Assembly (NCBI GenBank): GCA_030549335.1
Contig: CM060188.1
Coordinates: forward strand, 992,001 to 1,056,000
Direction of reading: 5' to 3'
From: Pontederia crassipes
Lineage: Eukaryota; Streptophyta; Magnoliopsida; Commelinales; Pontederiaceae
Length of the DNA: 64,000 nucleotides
Within the stretch, counting starts at the first letter, position 1. The number at the start of each line of letters is the position of its first letter. This document shows, piece by piece, positions 36,583-48,076 of this stretch. Under the pieces are notes generated by a model. The model was given only the letters and a program-made list of their open reading frames with translations. It ran no database searches and was not told the origin of the DNA. The translations under genes and the position numbers were made by a program.

Positions 36583-37990
36583 ATTAGCTATAGTCACACA
36601 TATGGACTTAGAATTATATCAAATGGATGTAAAAATCACATTTCTCATTGGAGAACTAGATGAGGAAATTTATATGGAGCAATTTCAAGTCTTCGTTGTA
36701 AAAGAAGAAGAACATAAAGTTTGCAAATTGCACTGATCCATTTATGAACTTAAATAATCATCTAGTTAGTGATACCTTAAATTCCATCAATCAATTATTT
36801 CGTACGATTTTTATATGATTGATGAAGACCACTGTGTGTATGTTCATAACTCCGAGGATAATTTTATTATCCTAACATTATATGTCGACAACATTCTAAT
36901 AATTGGAAATAATAAGGAGTTTGTCATTATCATTATGCAGTGGTTGTCCTCCATATTTGAGATGAAGGACATGGGTGAAGCAACCTTTACATATTGGGTG
37001 TGAAAATCCAATGTGATCCAAATGACTCATTATTTTCATATTTTGTCGCAGGAATCATACATAAATTTTTTTTTGAAACGATTTCGAATGGATGACTACA
37101 AATCCATTGACACTTCTATTATAAATTGTGAGGTTTTAAGTTTGGACATGTGCCCTAAAACTCTAGAGGAACAAAAAAATGTCTAATGTTTCCTATGTAA
37201 ATGCGGTCGACAGTCTGATGTACGCTATGATGTGTATTCGACCACACATATTTTGTCATGGGCCTACTTAGTTGATATCAAAATAATCAAAGATGTCAAT
37301 ACTGGAAGATGATGAAAAAAATCATGAGATACCTCAAGGGTACTGCAAATTTTGCATTATGCTATCACTGAAGGAGTTATTCGCTGGATCCATCGATGTC
37401 GATTGGACTGGCGACGTTGATGAACGAAAATTCACCTCTGGATGTTATTTTCTTGCTCAGCATGGTATTGTTATTTGGAGTAGCAAGAAACAAGATCGTG
37501 TGACATGATCAACTATGGAGGCAGAATTCATAACTTGTTCTATGACAGTACAAGAGGCTTTATGACTTAAAAGATTCCTTGAAAACTTGAGAATTTTCTG
37601 ATAATGCAATGAAGAAGATGATTCTTCAATATGACAATAAAGAAGTATTACTTATGTGAAGGATGAAAAATACTATTGTAAAGGAAAACATATCGACACG
37701 AGGTACAAATTTGTACGAGATCAAGAAGTTAAAGATGAGATATCATTTGAATACATATCAATGAACAAAAATGATTGTTGATCCGTTCACCAAATCATTG
37801 CTAAGGAAGGCTGAGACATATAAATGTCTAAGGGCTGCGCAAATTATAAATGTAATGATGTACTCGAATCTTCAATGAATAAAAGATTATATTTTTTTAT
37901 AAATTCATTGTTATAAGGTATTGTTATGCATGTGAAAAGTATATCGATAAGGCTTGAGTTTCTTCTCTCGCACGAACAAAGGCTTTCGAT

Positions 37991-38592
37991 CACTGTTGTA
38001 AGACCCGACCCGGCCGGTCGGATCGGTGTCCGGGCATTAAAATGGTCTGTGGGTCAATCAAAACCCGGCCAAGCGATTGACCCTCTTTGACCCGGTCAAA
38101 CCCGGTCAAAACCCGGGTTCAACCGCTCGACCCGACGGGTTTGATCGACCCGGATGGGTTAAAGTTGTAAAATATAAAAAAATAAAATATATAAAAATTA
38201 TTAAATCTTTTTTAAAAATATTATTTATATATATATCTTTATTTGAGATTTATGTTTAACATTCTTCTTTATTATATATATAATATTTCATCAATATTTT
38301 TATTTTTTATAATTACCTCATGAGATTTTTTAGAAAAATATTCGATTGATGATTCAATTAATGCTTACTTTATTATATTATTTGATCTAAATATTTTATT
38401 ATATTATGTTTTGTATTTTTTGCTAAATAAGATATTACATATTAATAATATTACAATGATCACCTTAATTTATTTTATTATTTTATTAATTTGTATTATC
38501 CGGTCCGGCCATTCGGTTCGACCCGGTCTGACTGGTCCGACCTGACTCGTTAAGCAATCCGGGTCGATGCTCGGGTCGGGTCTTACAACATT
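37991..38592. mobile_element. Mutator-type MITE (602 bp) in the copia internal region
   Basis: It starts CACTGTTGTAAGACCCGACC and ends GGGTCTTACAACATT. GCTTTCGAT (37982-37990) and GCTTCCGAT (38593-38601) are a 9-bp duplication with one mismatch. GC-rich ends with ACCCGG clusters, AT-rich core. Confidence 0.82.
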
Positions 38593-40062
38593 GCTTCCGA
38601 TGTTTATGAAGATAATGAGTGGAATAAAATATGTGAATCATAATTTGATTCTTAAAATATGTTAAAACATGAGTTTTATTAACTCAATGTTACTTAATTA
38701 AGAAAGATAGACCAAATACGAGATTCAAACTCGGCGCTATAAGATAGCGAGCAATTTGAACACATGGGTCAACTGTTAGAAGGTAGTGACTGGACTTAAG
38801 TCTGTGCGGTATATAATTTAAATAGAGCTAGACATGTACTCCTTCAATGGGAGTCTCCACTGCAGTACTTGTGTTTAGTACCGAGTATGCAAAGTCGTCT
38901 TAGAGAAATGATAAATTAATTGGTTCAATGGTCATCGTTATGTGAGTCTCTGACAGATGATTCATCTGCACGTGCTCTTTGACTCTTGACTATGTCTTTA
39001 AGGAAAGAAATTAGTACTTGCTACCTTAATAGGGTACTCAAAGGTGAAAAATAAAGTAGTCTGTTGAGCCACGTTTAGGAAAGCAGCTACTTCACTACTA
39101 AAATACATGAGGGTGAGAGAAAGAATTGTTATGAGCCGCATTAAACTTTCATGTACAATTGACCAACTATTTTTCTTATGTTGAAAAATATAGTGTATAT
39201 GAAAGATAGTTACCGTGGAGCAAGACATATTGTCTTGGCTATGCTGCAAGGCAGATTTAGAGCGTAACGAGTTATATGATTTAAACATACGTGAGCTGTC
39301 ATGAATCTCTAATGGGCATAACATACGCTCTATAGATAGTTGTGCGATTGTGAACCTTAACAGATATCTTTTTAGCTCACATAGAAAATCGCGCTTGTAC
39401 TCGTTGGTCGCAGGACACATTTACTAATTCTGGCCGAACAAAAGTACAATGCACAATGCGGACAAGTGAGAAATTTTTGGGAAATGCCCACGTTGGACAT
39501 TGGGTGGGCCATGTACGTGGTCCACCTGGGGCATTAGGTGGCTACTTCACCTTCCGCAAGACGTGTGATTGTGCGTGTGTGATATGCACAATCTGCATAT
39601 GGCGCGATGTGCAATCAGCATTAATGGCTCGTGATATGCACAATCACGCATATCACACAATCAGCATTAATGACACTTGATATGCGCAATCAGCATTAAT
39701 GAAACAAGTGATATGCCTCTTCTCAAGTGTCCCTCGCCTATAAAAGAAAACCAATACGTGTGCTTTTGTGTAGGTTCATCCATAGGTACTTATGTTGTGG
39801 TAAAGTGTTCCGTTCCTTCGAGGTTCGGTCTTCGATTCTGAGGTATAAGTGTGCTCGTTAAGTTTTCATGAAAAAGTCTCGATGATTCACTCTCGCTGTA
39901 AGAGATATTCCGCAACATTCATGATTTATATATATTATAAATTCAACAGTAGCCTTGAACAATAGATTTGGATAAAAAAATTTAAAGCTCAAAGAGTTCG
40001 TTCATTGATACATGTGCATATTATTATTTGGTACGGTGCCCTTCTTGGATACTGAAAATCTC

Positions 40063-42829
40063 TCACGTTGACCTGATGCGCTTGTACCTCTTGGCAAAGA
40101 GCACATACACCACAAAGTCCAAACTGGCTAATGTCGCCAAGAGGAAGCAGAACCTGTCCAAGTGTCCAACATTAAGATTGGCCGGAATCCACCCAGGTTG
40201 ACCATTAGTGGTTGTGACCTTCATGACAATAGTCAAAAGTAAGATGCTTAAAAAGTTCCCCAGCGATGTGGACATCATGCAAAGTGCGCTGCCAAAACTC
40301 TTGAGGCTGTCGGGTGCTTGTTCGTTGAAGAACTCCAGCTGACCCACACACATGAACACCTCAGAGGCTCCTACTAGCAAGTATTGAGGCACCTGCCACA
40401 TTATGTGTAAAGAGCTGATTGATACTTCAGCATGGCACCCTTGGCATGGTAGCGCTTCTATGGCTTGCTTGAGCCTGAAGTGCTCTACGATCCCGGCCGA
40501 GACCATGCCAATGATTGCAATGACAAGTCCAACACCCATCCTTTGGAGCTCCGTGAGTCCTTTGGGGCTTTTCTTGATTTTGCAAACGATGGGTTGGAGG
40601 AGCCTGGGCCAGAGAAAGATGACGATTGCAACACCGAGAATGTTGAAAATAGACATGCTTGAAGGTGAGATGGGGAAACTCCCGATGGTTGTATCCATGG
40701 CCTCGCCTTGAACAATGAACAGGGAGTCCATCTGAGTGAAGATGACGGAGTAAGGTATGGTGCACATCCATATTGGGAGAAGCCTGAGCACACACTTCAC
40801 TTCTTCCACTTGGGTGACGGTGCATAGCCGCCATGGATTCCTATGCGTAGACTGAGTTTGCAAGACAATGTCCTTAACATTCATGAATGCAGCTCGGTCC
40901 AAGAACCTGTACACAAAGTTGGATGAAATTTGTATATCATGCAAATAAAACAAGTGCTTAATCAGGGAAAAGGGAACATAAGGTGACAACATTCTTGTTA
41001 CTTGAAAGGCAAAATAATGGGCATTAACCAAACTATGACAAGATTACATATGTGTATTATATATATGTGTATTATATATATGTGTATATATATAATGAGG
41101 TACTCAAGACATACTTGAATTCTTTCGTGTGGAGAATTTTGTTGTTGCTACCAAAGCCATTGACTTGTTGAAAATTGTTGTCGCTAGGCTCGAACAAACA
41201 ATCTTCGTCTGGCGGCACCTTGACACTCCATTTCCTCGAAGCTGCGACTACAACCTGACAGAGCCTTGAGAAGGGATTTCCACATGGCTTGAAGTGCTTG
41301 TACTTTGGTGTTCCAACTAGGAACAGAACCAATCCAAAAATGGCGGAGATAGCAGTTGCCGAGAACCCGATGGTCCACATGCCACGATTGACGACGTAGC
41401 TCAAAACGGTGTCGGAGAAGAGGCACCCCAAGTTGAGCGCCAGGTAGAAGTAGCTGAAGAAGGTTTCAGAGTGCGATTCTGCACTATTATCCTCCTTGTT
41501 GAATTGATCAACACCGAAAGTGGCGATGTTTGGTTGATAGCCTCCATTGCCAAATGCAACCATGTATATGGACAAGTAGAACACCCCAAGCTCCAATTTG
41601 GAGTGATCTGAGCAAGGCGTCTGCTCATTGCCGCACCCCAATGGCTTGATCAATAAAAATTGCGAACAAAACGATAACAAGACCAATCCCTATTAGTAGA
41701 AAATAAAAAAAAAGTGAGTTATTCCATTTTAAAATGCGCGCATGGTTATGAGAAATTGCTCGATCATATATAGAACATCTATATGACGAGGATATATACT
41801 TACGAACACGAAGATAACTTGGAAGACGACACATGTCTTGTATCTGCCCCAGTAGGAGTCGCTGAGGAATGCACCGATGAGAGAGAAGATGTAAACTGTG
41901 CCCGTCCACTTGCTGACGTTGTTGGATGCGTCTGCGTTGTCTTGATGCACCACCCTCGTCAGGAACATGAGTAAGTTGACATTGATTCCAAAGAAGGCAA
42001 GCGATGCAAGGCCCTGATTCACTGGTGGAGGAATATATATAAAGATATACGAACATCCATTAATTTATCTTAGAGACTTATCAAGGAATTGTATGGGATG
42101 CATGTTTGCATATAATAATAGTGCCAGACGGACCCGAGTGATTGGCCGGTTCAAATGCGAACCACATTTTAATCTGGATGATTTTGATACAAAAATGGAA
42201 TTGACGGTTGAACCAGTTCAAGATTGTTTCTAAACTTTGGAAAAAAAAGATAATTTCCTGAACAGGGAAATAAAGTAGGAAAGAAACACTCCATATACAT
42301 GGAAAAATAAATAAATAAATAAATAAATAAATAAAAGTGGGAAAACAGTACAGAAACAAATACTTAAAAGATAAAAAAAATGTAAGATCAACATATATAT
42401 AGAGAGAAAAGGAAACTTGCTTTAGGGGATATAAAATAAGAAACGATATTCAAATGCCTATTAGAAAGGAAAGATGATTTCAGTTAATTAAGAAAGCATG
42501 AAAGGAAGGAAATCGGAGGATGTTATGTGAAAGGAACGGAATAAATAGAAAGCTTGGAGAGAGAAATTGAAGGGATAGAAACTAAATTAAAATAATAAAA
42601 TATGTATTAATATCAATATATTTTTATAACGATCCGAAAGAGACGCTGGTACCACCTGATTTTAATGATATATTTTTCAAAGTTTGCCATTAATTAGAAA
42701 AAAAAACATATATATATATAATAAAATATGTATTAATATCAATATATTTTTATAACGATCCGAAAGAGACGCTGGTACCACCTGATTCTAATGATATATT
42801 TTTCAAAGTTTGCCATTAATTAGAAAAAA

Positions 42830-42897
<68 letters not shown>

Positions 42898-43033
42898 AGA
42901 TAAAGATGGTACCGAGAATAGCAGTCGCAGCCACCCAGCCGCCTGATTTATCTTTTAATGTAGTTGGATTTCCTCCATGATTCGATGACCCATCAGGTGC
43001 ATGCTGCATGTTGTCCCCCTGGTCCTCGTTCAT
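40063..43033 (-). CDS. NPF7.3/NRT1.5-like transporter, gene A (585 aa)
   Basis: Coding exons 43033-42913, 42021-41804, 41689-41115 and 40906-40063 join in frame with GT/AG borders, the classic four-exon NPF layout (exon 2 is 218 bp). The product is a major facilitator family protein for the plasma membrane with about 12 membrane segments. Diagnostic blocks are VNQGLASLAFFGINVNL in TM1, KWTGTVYIFSLIGAFLSDSY, GNGGYQPNIATFG, FSYFYLALNLG, PWRLCTVTQVEEVKC and SEVFMCVGQLEFFN. These match NPF7.3 (xylem nitrate efflux; H+/K+ antiport shown in Arabidopsis). The ExxER proton motif in TM1 is absent, as in NPF7.3. The usual FGADQFD reads FGVDQFN here, a difference from gene B. A non-coding 5' exon ends at 43823 and the ATG exon starts at 43073. 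Intron 1 holds transposon debris and (AT)n. A copia element ends 115 bp past the stop. Confidence 0.9.
42115..42240 (-). mobile_element. fragment of hAT-like family in gene A intron 1
   Basis: In reverse it gives TGAACTGGTTCAACCGTC ... ATTTGAACCGGCC, matching the right arm of the 35621 element. Gene B intron 1 has a related start (GTACCAGACGTGAATAGATC at 55251), so the insertion may predate the gene duplication. Confidence 0.45.
42597..42895. repeat. 126-bp tandem duplication plus long (TA)n in gene A intron 1
   Basis: The block with CGATCCGAAAGAGACGCTGG occurs at about 42601-42726 and again from 42727 with one or two differences. It is followed by an (AT)n run of about 60 bp (42833-42894). 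Confidence 0.93.
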
Positions 43034-43072
43034 CCTCAATTATCTCGGCTTCTTGTCCTGCTAACTCCTCCG

Positions 43073-43914
43073 TCTGCAATTTTACCTTGTTGGTTAAAAC
43101 ACACGATAATAACATGCGATCAACGAAATGCGAAATCACACTAGTCGATGAATTGCAAATTATATCTGCTACAACACATCACAAGTCTTCATCGATATAT
43201 CATGCAATCGTTGAAATGCAAAAACCACACCAGTTGCATGATAGGTGCAAAGATTGCTACAATACACACTGTTCTTCATCAATAAGATCATACTCTATCG
43301 CTGTGAAAACTGCGTTAGATAAAGGCCTTCGTTCATATAAGATTTTTGAGAACAACTAACAACTTCACAATCTTGCATACCGTGATTATATAGACTCAAG
43401 AAATATGTACACCATCCAACGTGACGCTACTGCAAGAATGGTGCAACAATTGACTAACATGATACCCAAAGCCCGATTCCTTACAGTACAAATGACTCAG
43501 TCGGCTTTGCCATGAAGTAAAAAGCCGAGGTTTGTGAAGAGGTACATAAACATTCGAGGGGAAAGGAGTGCATGCAATATTCAAAATCTTCACGCTACCA
43601 AGGAGTAATTTTGGTGTCATTCAGAGTCGGATGACTATTTTTTTTTAAAAAAAAAGGAAGAAGGGTGAAACTCCCAATAACATTTGTCTATATATGCATT
43701 CAGAACTCGAATTCAACACTTGAATGCTTCCATCCCAATCCAAGTTGGTTGGTAAGGAGATTATTATTTTCTGTCATGACTTATATCAATCCATGGGATA
43801 TATGACAACTAGGGATACATACCTTGAAATCGGCGATGCCACCTCCCATGCCAATGAGTAAGAAGCAAGGGAGACCATGTAGGAGTGCTGGTGGGCGCAG
43901 CACATGAATTTATA
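43073..43914 (-). promoter_or_regulatory. gene A core promoter and 5' non-coding exon
   Basis: TATAAAT is at 43908-43914, followed by a leader exon rich in CACTCC and GGCATGGGAGGTGGCATCG. This ends at a GTATGT donor (43822-43821). A TTGCAG acceptor at 43075-43074 opens the ATG exon. The order and key words match gene B, which supports the model. Confidence 0.65.
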
Positions 43915-43929
43915 GATCCAGAAGAATCA

Positions 43930-44339
43930 AATGGAGGGCTCAGATCTCTTCAAAAAAGTGGAGGTATATATCAATTGAATTATCACAGATGATGACATCC
44001 ACGCTGTAGCTGTATGTGTTTATCCATCAACATTACCAAAAAAAGGGAATATGAAGAATAATAATGATAATTACTTAAGATGCACATGCACGTGTAAAAA
44101 TGATGCATTAATCGACGTGCGCTTTAATTGCATTGGGTCCCCATCAGTAATGATAATTAATTTAAGACGCTACTTAACTCTTTGCAAGAAACATGGAAAA
44201 CGTCCTAAAAGTTGTAATCAGTTGAGAGTATACCAAGAATGTATCATTCCATTTATTGAGATGCCTTATTATCAATCAACCATGTTTTTTTTTTTCATTT
44301 TCGAGATTAGAGGATGACTCACCTAGAGATGGAATTATC
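43930..44339. other. gene A upstream region
   Basis: AT-rich, no other gene recognised; contains a T13 run near 44285. Confidence 0.5.
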
Positions 44340-45290
44340 TGTAGGTTGCTCAGCCCGGCTCAAAATTTTGATGAGCCGGCTTCTCCCGGGCATGACCAAG
44401 GGTCGGATTTGAGCCAGACCATGTCGGTCTACCCAACAAAATGTTAGACGTGGCCTGGCATGGCTCGATGAGCACATACAACATGATTTTTATTTTTTAT
44501 TGCTATTATATATTTAAATGTTTATTCATATATTATAAGTAGTGCGAAATTTTTTACGTCGTTTGATGCAAACACAAGGGTATTTTGGTATTTATATTGG
44601 CCATATCGATCCATTGGATTTCGAACCCGCACCAGAGTTCGCAATGAAGCCCCACTTTCAAGCAAAAGCACGAACTCGACCCGAGTATGGAATCGGGTAC
44701 GGGTTAGATTTTTCCAACCCGACCCGATCCGATCAATTCGAGTTTTTTTATTTTTTTAATTTTTTAATTCAAACTTAAGCTTATATTTAATTTAAAAATT
44801 ATAAAAATTGAAATAAAATATTTTAAGTACCAAAATAATATTAAATAATTAGAAAAGTTATTTTTTCTTTTAAAATAATATTAAATAATATTTTTATATT
44901 AAATAAAAATATAAAAAACAGTAAGAAAAAATAAAAAAAAGAGGAAAATTGGGTGGTCGAGTAACCCGACCACCCGACCCGACTCGAACTGGGTCGGGTT
45001 GGGTCGGATTCGACACCCCCAGCCCTCTTGATTCGACCCGATCCGCGGGTTTGTTCACGGATCAAGTCCAATTCGACCCGTGAACACACATAGTCAAGGG
45101 TCACATTACATCGTCAACGATGGCCAAGATGCGAAGACCACAAATATATAAAAAAATAAGAAAAAAGAAAGGAGGCCGGGCGCACGCCCTGACATAACCC
45201 GACACGATCTTCTTATCAGCCAAGTCGGGCTTGGGCCGTGTCAAACTTAGTCTGATGCTGTTTCGGCACGGCATGGCTGAATACATTTTT
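44340..45290. mobile_element. composite GC-end transposon relic
   Basis: The ends carry CAGCCCGGCTC and, reverse-complemented, CAGCCATGCCGTGCC with clustered CGGGC motifs, suggesting an inverted-repeat element. An inner piece (about 44625-45035) has ACCCGACC/GGGTCGGG clusters and a GGGGGTGTCGAATCCGACCC end, like the hAT-type MITE at 31544. Borders are uncertain. Confidence 0.45.
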
Positions 45291-45294
45291 TTTC

Positions 45295-45325
<31 letters not shown>

Positions 45326-46239
45326 CTAGTCCTTTATTTAAATGAATTATTAGTTAGCTTTAATATATAGTTGATCAATGAGTTACCAATATCCACTAAA
45401 AGATTCATGAAGAGTAATAGATGAATATATACTACTTAATTACTTAAAGGCCAAAAGAGAGTGACTCCATCTAGCCATCTTCTAGAAGCCTAACTACTTT
45501 AAAATTTAGGAATATGATTATAAGGGGAAGATTCGTGAAAATCATATGTGTGTGATCATCTGCTTTCCCTGAGTAGAGTAGGAAAGAATAGTTTTACATG
45601 AAAAACTATTTTCTCGTACACGAATTTTTCTGCAACTACCATTTTGAGATGCCACAAATTTCTCATGAACACATGCTCAAAAGATGGTCGAGTGATTGTG
45701 CAAACTCAATTGTATTTGTGCTCGTGAGTCGCACAACTCACTCATCAACTCTGGACAAACAAACGTGAAAACACAAGCCTTCAACCCAGCATAACATGCA
45801 TGCTACCCCTGAACTGTAATTAAGCCTTGAAGAATTCTTCTAAATCATTAAGCCGACCCACCCCATCCTCCTCCCATTAAGCTGATGATCCGCCTCTTAT
45901 AAGCCAAGCCTTCTCATGTTTCTCTCACCATCCTACACCAAGCCGATTGTCCATGTCCTAATCTTCCACCCCAACCTCTCGGGGCCAATTTTTTTGAAAC
46001 AAATGTTTGTCAGCTTCTTGGCCACCGCCAGATTGCTTGCAAGCTCCCATGTCTCTTTGGTTGGTCCGTCAAAATGAATGGATTCGTCCAGGGGGGGGAG
46101 AGAGAGAGAGATAGAGTGAGAGTTCGCGAGGGGAGAGAGATTATGTGTCGCAGAGGTGGCATTCCGCGAGGGAAGGAGATACTTCTAGAAAAAATACTAC
46201 GAAAAAAAATAAATGGCATATGACAAAGGAGACAAAGGC
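45291..46239. other. intergenic, no gene recognised
   Basis: Holds (AT)n at about 45296-45325 and a G-run plus (GA)n block at 46092-46140. Confidence 0.6.
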
Positions 46240-46915
46240 TCAGTCTGGCATTATTAACAATTTGAAAAATTGATAACAGTTCGATAGCATATAATGATTT
46301 AGTTAGCGAATAATAAATGACAATTAGCTCTTAAATATTTATTCAGGATATTAATAAATAAGTGTTTAATAAACTTAGCAGTAAAATTAGTTGATGAATA
46401 TAAAATAATATAATTGAATATATGATAAATTATTCAATTCAAACATCATAAAAAAGTTATTATAATACAATAAATAAAATATTTATATCTTAATTAAATG
46501 AAATAAAATCTCACAACTATTTTTTATTAAAATATATAGAAATTTATATTGACAATAAGTTTTAAATAGTGCATACATCATATGAAAATAATAAGATGAA
46601 ACATTAATTATTCATTGTTAATAAATTTGTAGATAATTAATCATGAATATACAAAGAAATATAGTTGAATCCCGGTAAAATAAAAATTAAAAAAATAATA
46701 AGATAACTTGAGAAAGAAATAATACATTTGAATAAGGATAAAGTTTGAAAAAAATATAAATAGCTAATATCTAATTGTTAAATGTTAATAGAACTAATTT
46801 TTTAATATTTTCATATGAAATACTAAACTCTATTTATTTTTTATGTTTACCCAAAAAAATTAATGTTGCAACTGCTAAACACTAGTTGAAACGCTAACTT
46901 TGGTGTTGCTAAACA
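46240..46915. mobile_element. AT-rich repeat, copy 2 of a dispersed family
   Basis: Second copy of the element at 17415-18075, in the same orientation and ending AACTTTGGTGTTGC. Diverged, non-coding. Confidence 0.6.
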
Positions 46916-47289
46916 CGTGTATATAAGTTCCTAGATGCAAAGTGAATTTTAGAAACTAGAGTCGTATGCGAAAATTTTGATATACATCAAGGAGTTTCTT
47001 TGAGGAAAAACATTAATATTTTTATCCAAGTAATTAATGTCCTTGCTTTGGCATATATATCATTTGTATTGAAGGTCAATTTCAAATAGCAATATTTGTT
47101 TAAGATAAAAATAAATTATTTCTTAAGTGCGCTTGTATATATGTTAACATTTTATAAAAGTTGTAATACACAAATTGTTAGATGGTTTTTTCTTTCTACT
47201 CCATTTCAAACATCTCTCTATTTTGATAAAGCATCAATATTGTTATGTACACATACACAAATATGAATGCACCTATTCGAGAGTTATTT
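46916..47289. other. AT-rich intergenic DNA
   Basis: Nothing recognised. Confidence 0.6.
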
Positions 47290-48076
47290 GTTTATGCTCT
47301 GATAATCATGTCTAGAATGCCTTATTGCTATTTGAATTTTTTGGTGTTGGGTTAGTTAAGACTATTTTATCCATTCACCTGCTCGCCTATGCCTGTGAGG
47401 ATAGATGGACATGGGTGATGGATACCCAGGGTATGGCCAGTGCTAAGTCCGTATATAGATTTATGTGCTACAATATTTTACCACTGCCTGAGTTTGGATG
47501 GCCTTTTTGAAAGCAGGTCTGGAGAAAATCCCTATCCCCTACATTTCTTTCTTTGAAAACTCCTTCATCATAGGTTTCCCATCGTGGATATTATCTCAAG
47601 ATTTAGTCCAAATATCAGTCCTACTTGTTTTTTATGTGGCCAGAATTTGGAATCCTCTTATCATCTCTTTTTTTCCTACAACTTTGCCATTAACTTATGG
47701 TCAATCTTCCAATCTCTGACCAATTTTAAGTTTGAGTTGTTCCTGACCTAGCCTTTTGGATCTTCGATTCAAGAGGGGCATTCCTTGTACACCGGCATTG
47801 GTTACACTTATCTCCTTTTGCCTCTGGAGATTGTGGACAACTAGGAATGATGCCCGTTTCAACTAAAAATGGCAACAGCTCAAGCAGTATGTGAGAGAGC
47901 ATTGGCAAGTCATAAGAAAATGGCCGATAGTGATCTATCTAAGGCATCTACCCCCCCATAACCAAACTCTGGTCTAGTGGGAGCCCCCTCCTCCATGGTG
48001 GACCAAACTCAATTCTGATGGATCATTCATTGGGTCATGGTGAATGAGGGGAGGGGGGCTTCCTCATTCGATCTTC
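47290..48076 (+). pseudogene. LINE 3' domain, left half (zf-RVT and RNase H start)
   Basis: Around 47397 the frame reads EDRWTWVMDTQGMASAKSVY, the start of the zinc-binding zf-RVT domain of plant L1-type LINEs. At about 47986-48030 it reads PPPWWTKLNSDGSFI, the first strand of the RNase H-like domain. Stops and frameshifts separate the blocks. The domain breaks at 48076, where a copia LTR begins, and resumes at 52320. Confidence 0.75.

Larger units (their letters stand above)
35101..37850 (+). pseudogene. Ty1-copia pol remnant (reverse transcriptase / RNase H)
   Basis: Part 1 (35150-35375) reads EELGSMHKN..WNLVNLPS, GNKWVLKIKRDMNGSIERYK and FAPVAK, with a +1 break near 35333. Part 2 resumes after an insert at about 36591 with DLELYQMDV, GELDEEIYMEQ and later LYVDNILIIGN, where the usual YVDD has become YVDN. 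RNase H follows (37395-37600: DVDWTGDVDERKFTSG, WSSKKQDRV, STMEAEF), then the tail near 37780 (MIVDPFTKSL). Many stops and frameshifts; no functional protein. Confidence 0.85.
33168..39948 (+). mobile_element. degenerate Ty1-copia retrotransposon with both LTRs
   Basis: The 5' LTR is about 33168-34230 (with a MITE at 33303-33858) and the 3' LTR about 39475-39948. They share GCATTAATGGC-type blocks, TATAAAAG (near 34009 and 39739), TTGTGGTAAAGTGTT and ATAAAT(C/T)CAACA ends. A primer site like initiator tRNA-Met follows at 34231 (TTGGAATCAGAG). A weak polypurine tract, AAGTGAGAAAT, precedes the 3' LTR. Pol remnants run on the plus strand. Secondary insertions are at 33303-33858, 35621-36582 and 37991-38592. 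The right border lies about 115 bp from the NPF gene A stop. Confidence 0.85.

Noticed and set aside
40403-40834. Frames overlapping the NPF gene A exon 4 on both strands
   Set aside because: Shadows of the spliced NPF coding frame; the same applies at 53431-53862 and 54186-54735 for gene B.
41625-42056. Minus-strand frame reading through NPF gene A intron 2
   Set aside because: It covers exon 2 and the start of exon 3 in the wrong phase; the spliced model gives continuous NPF homology.
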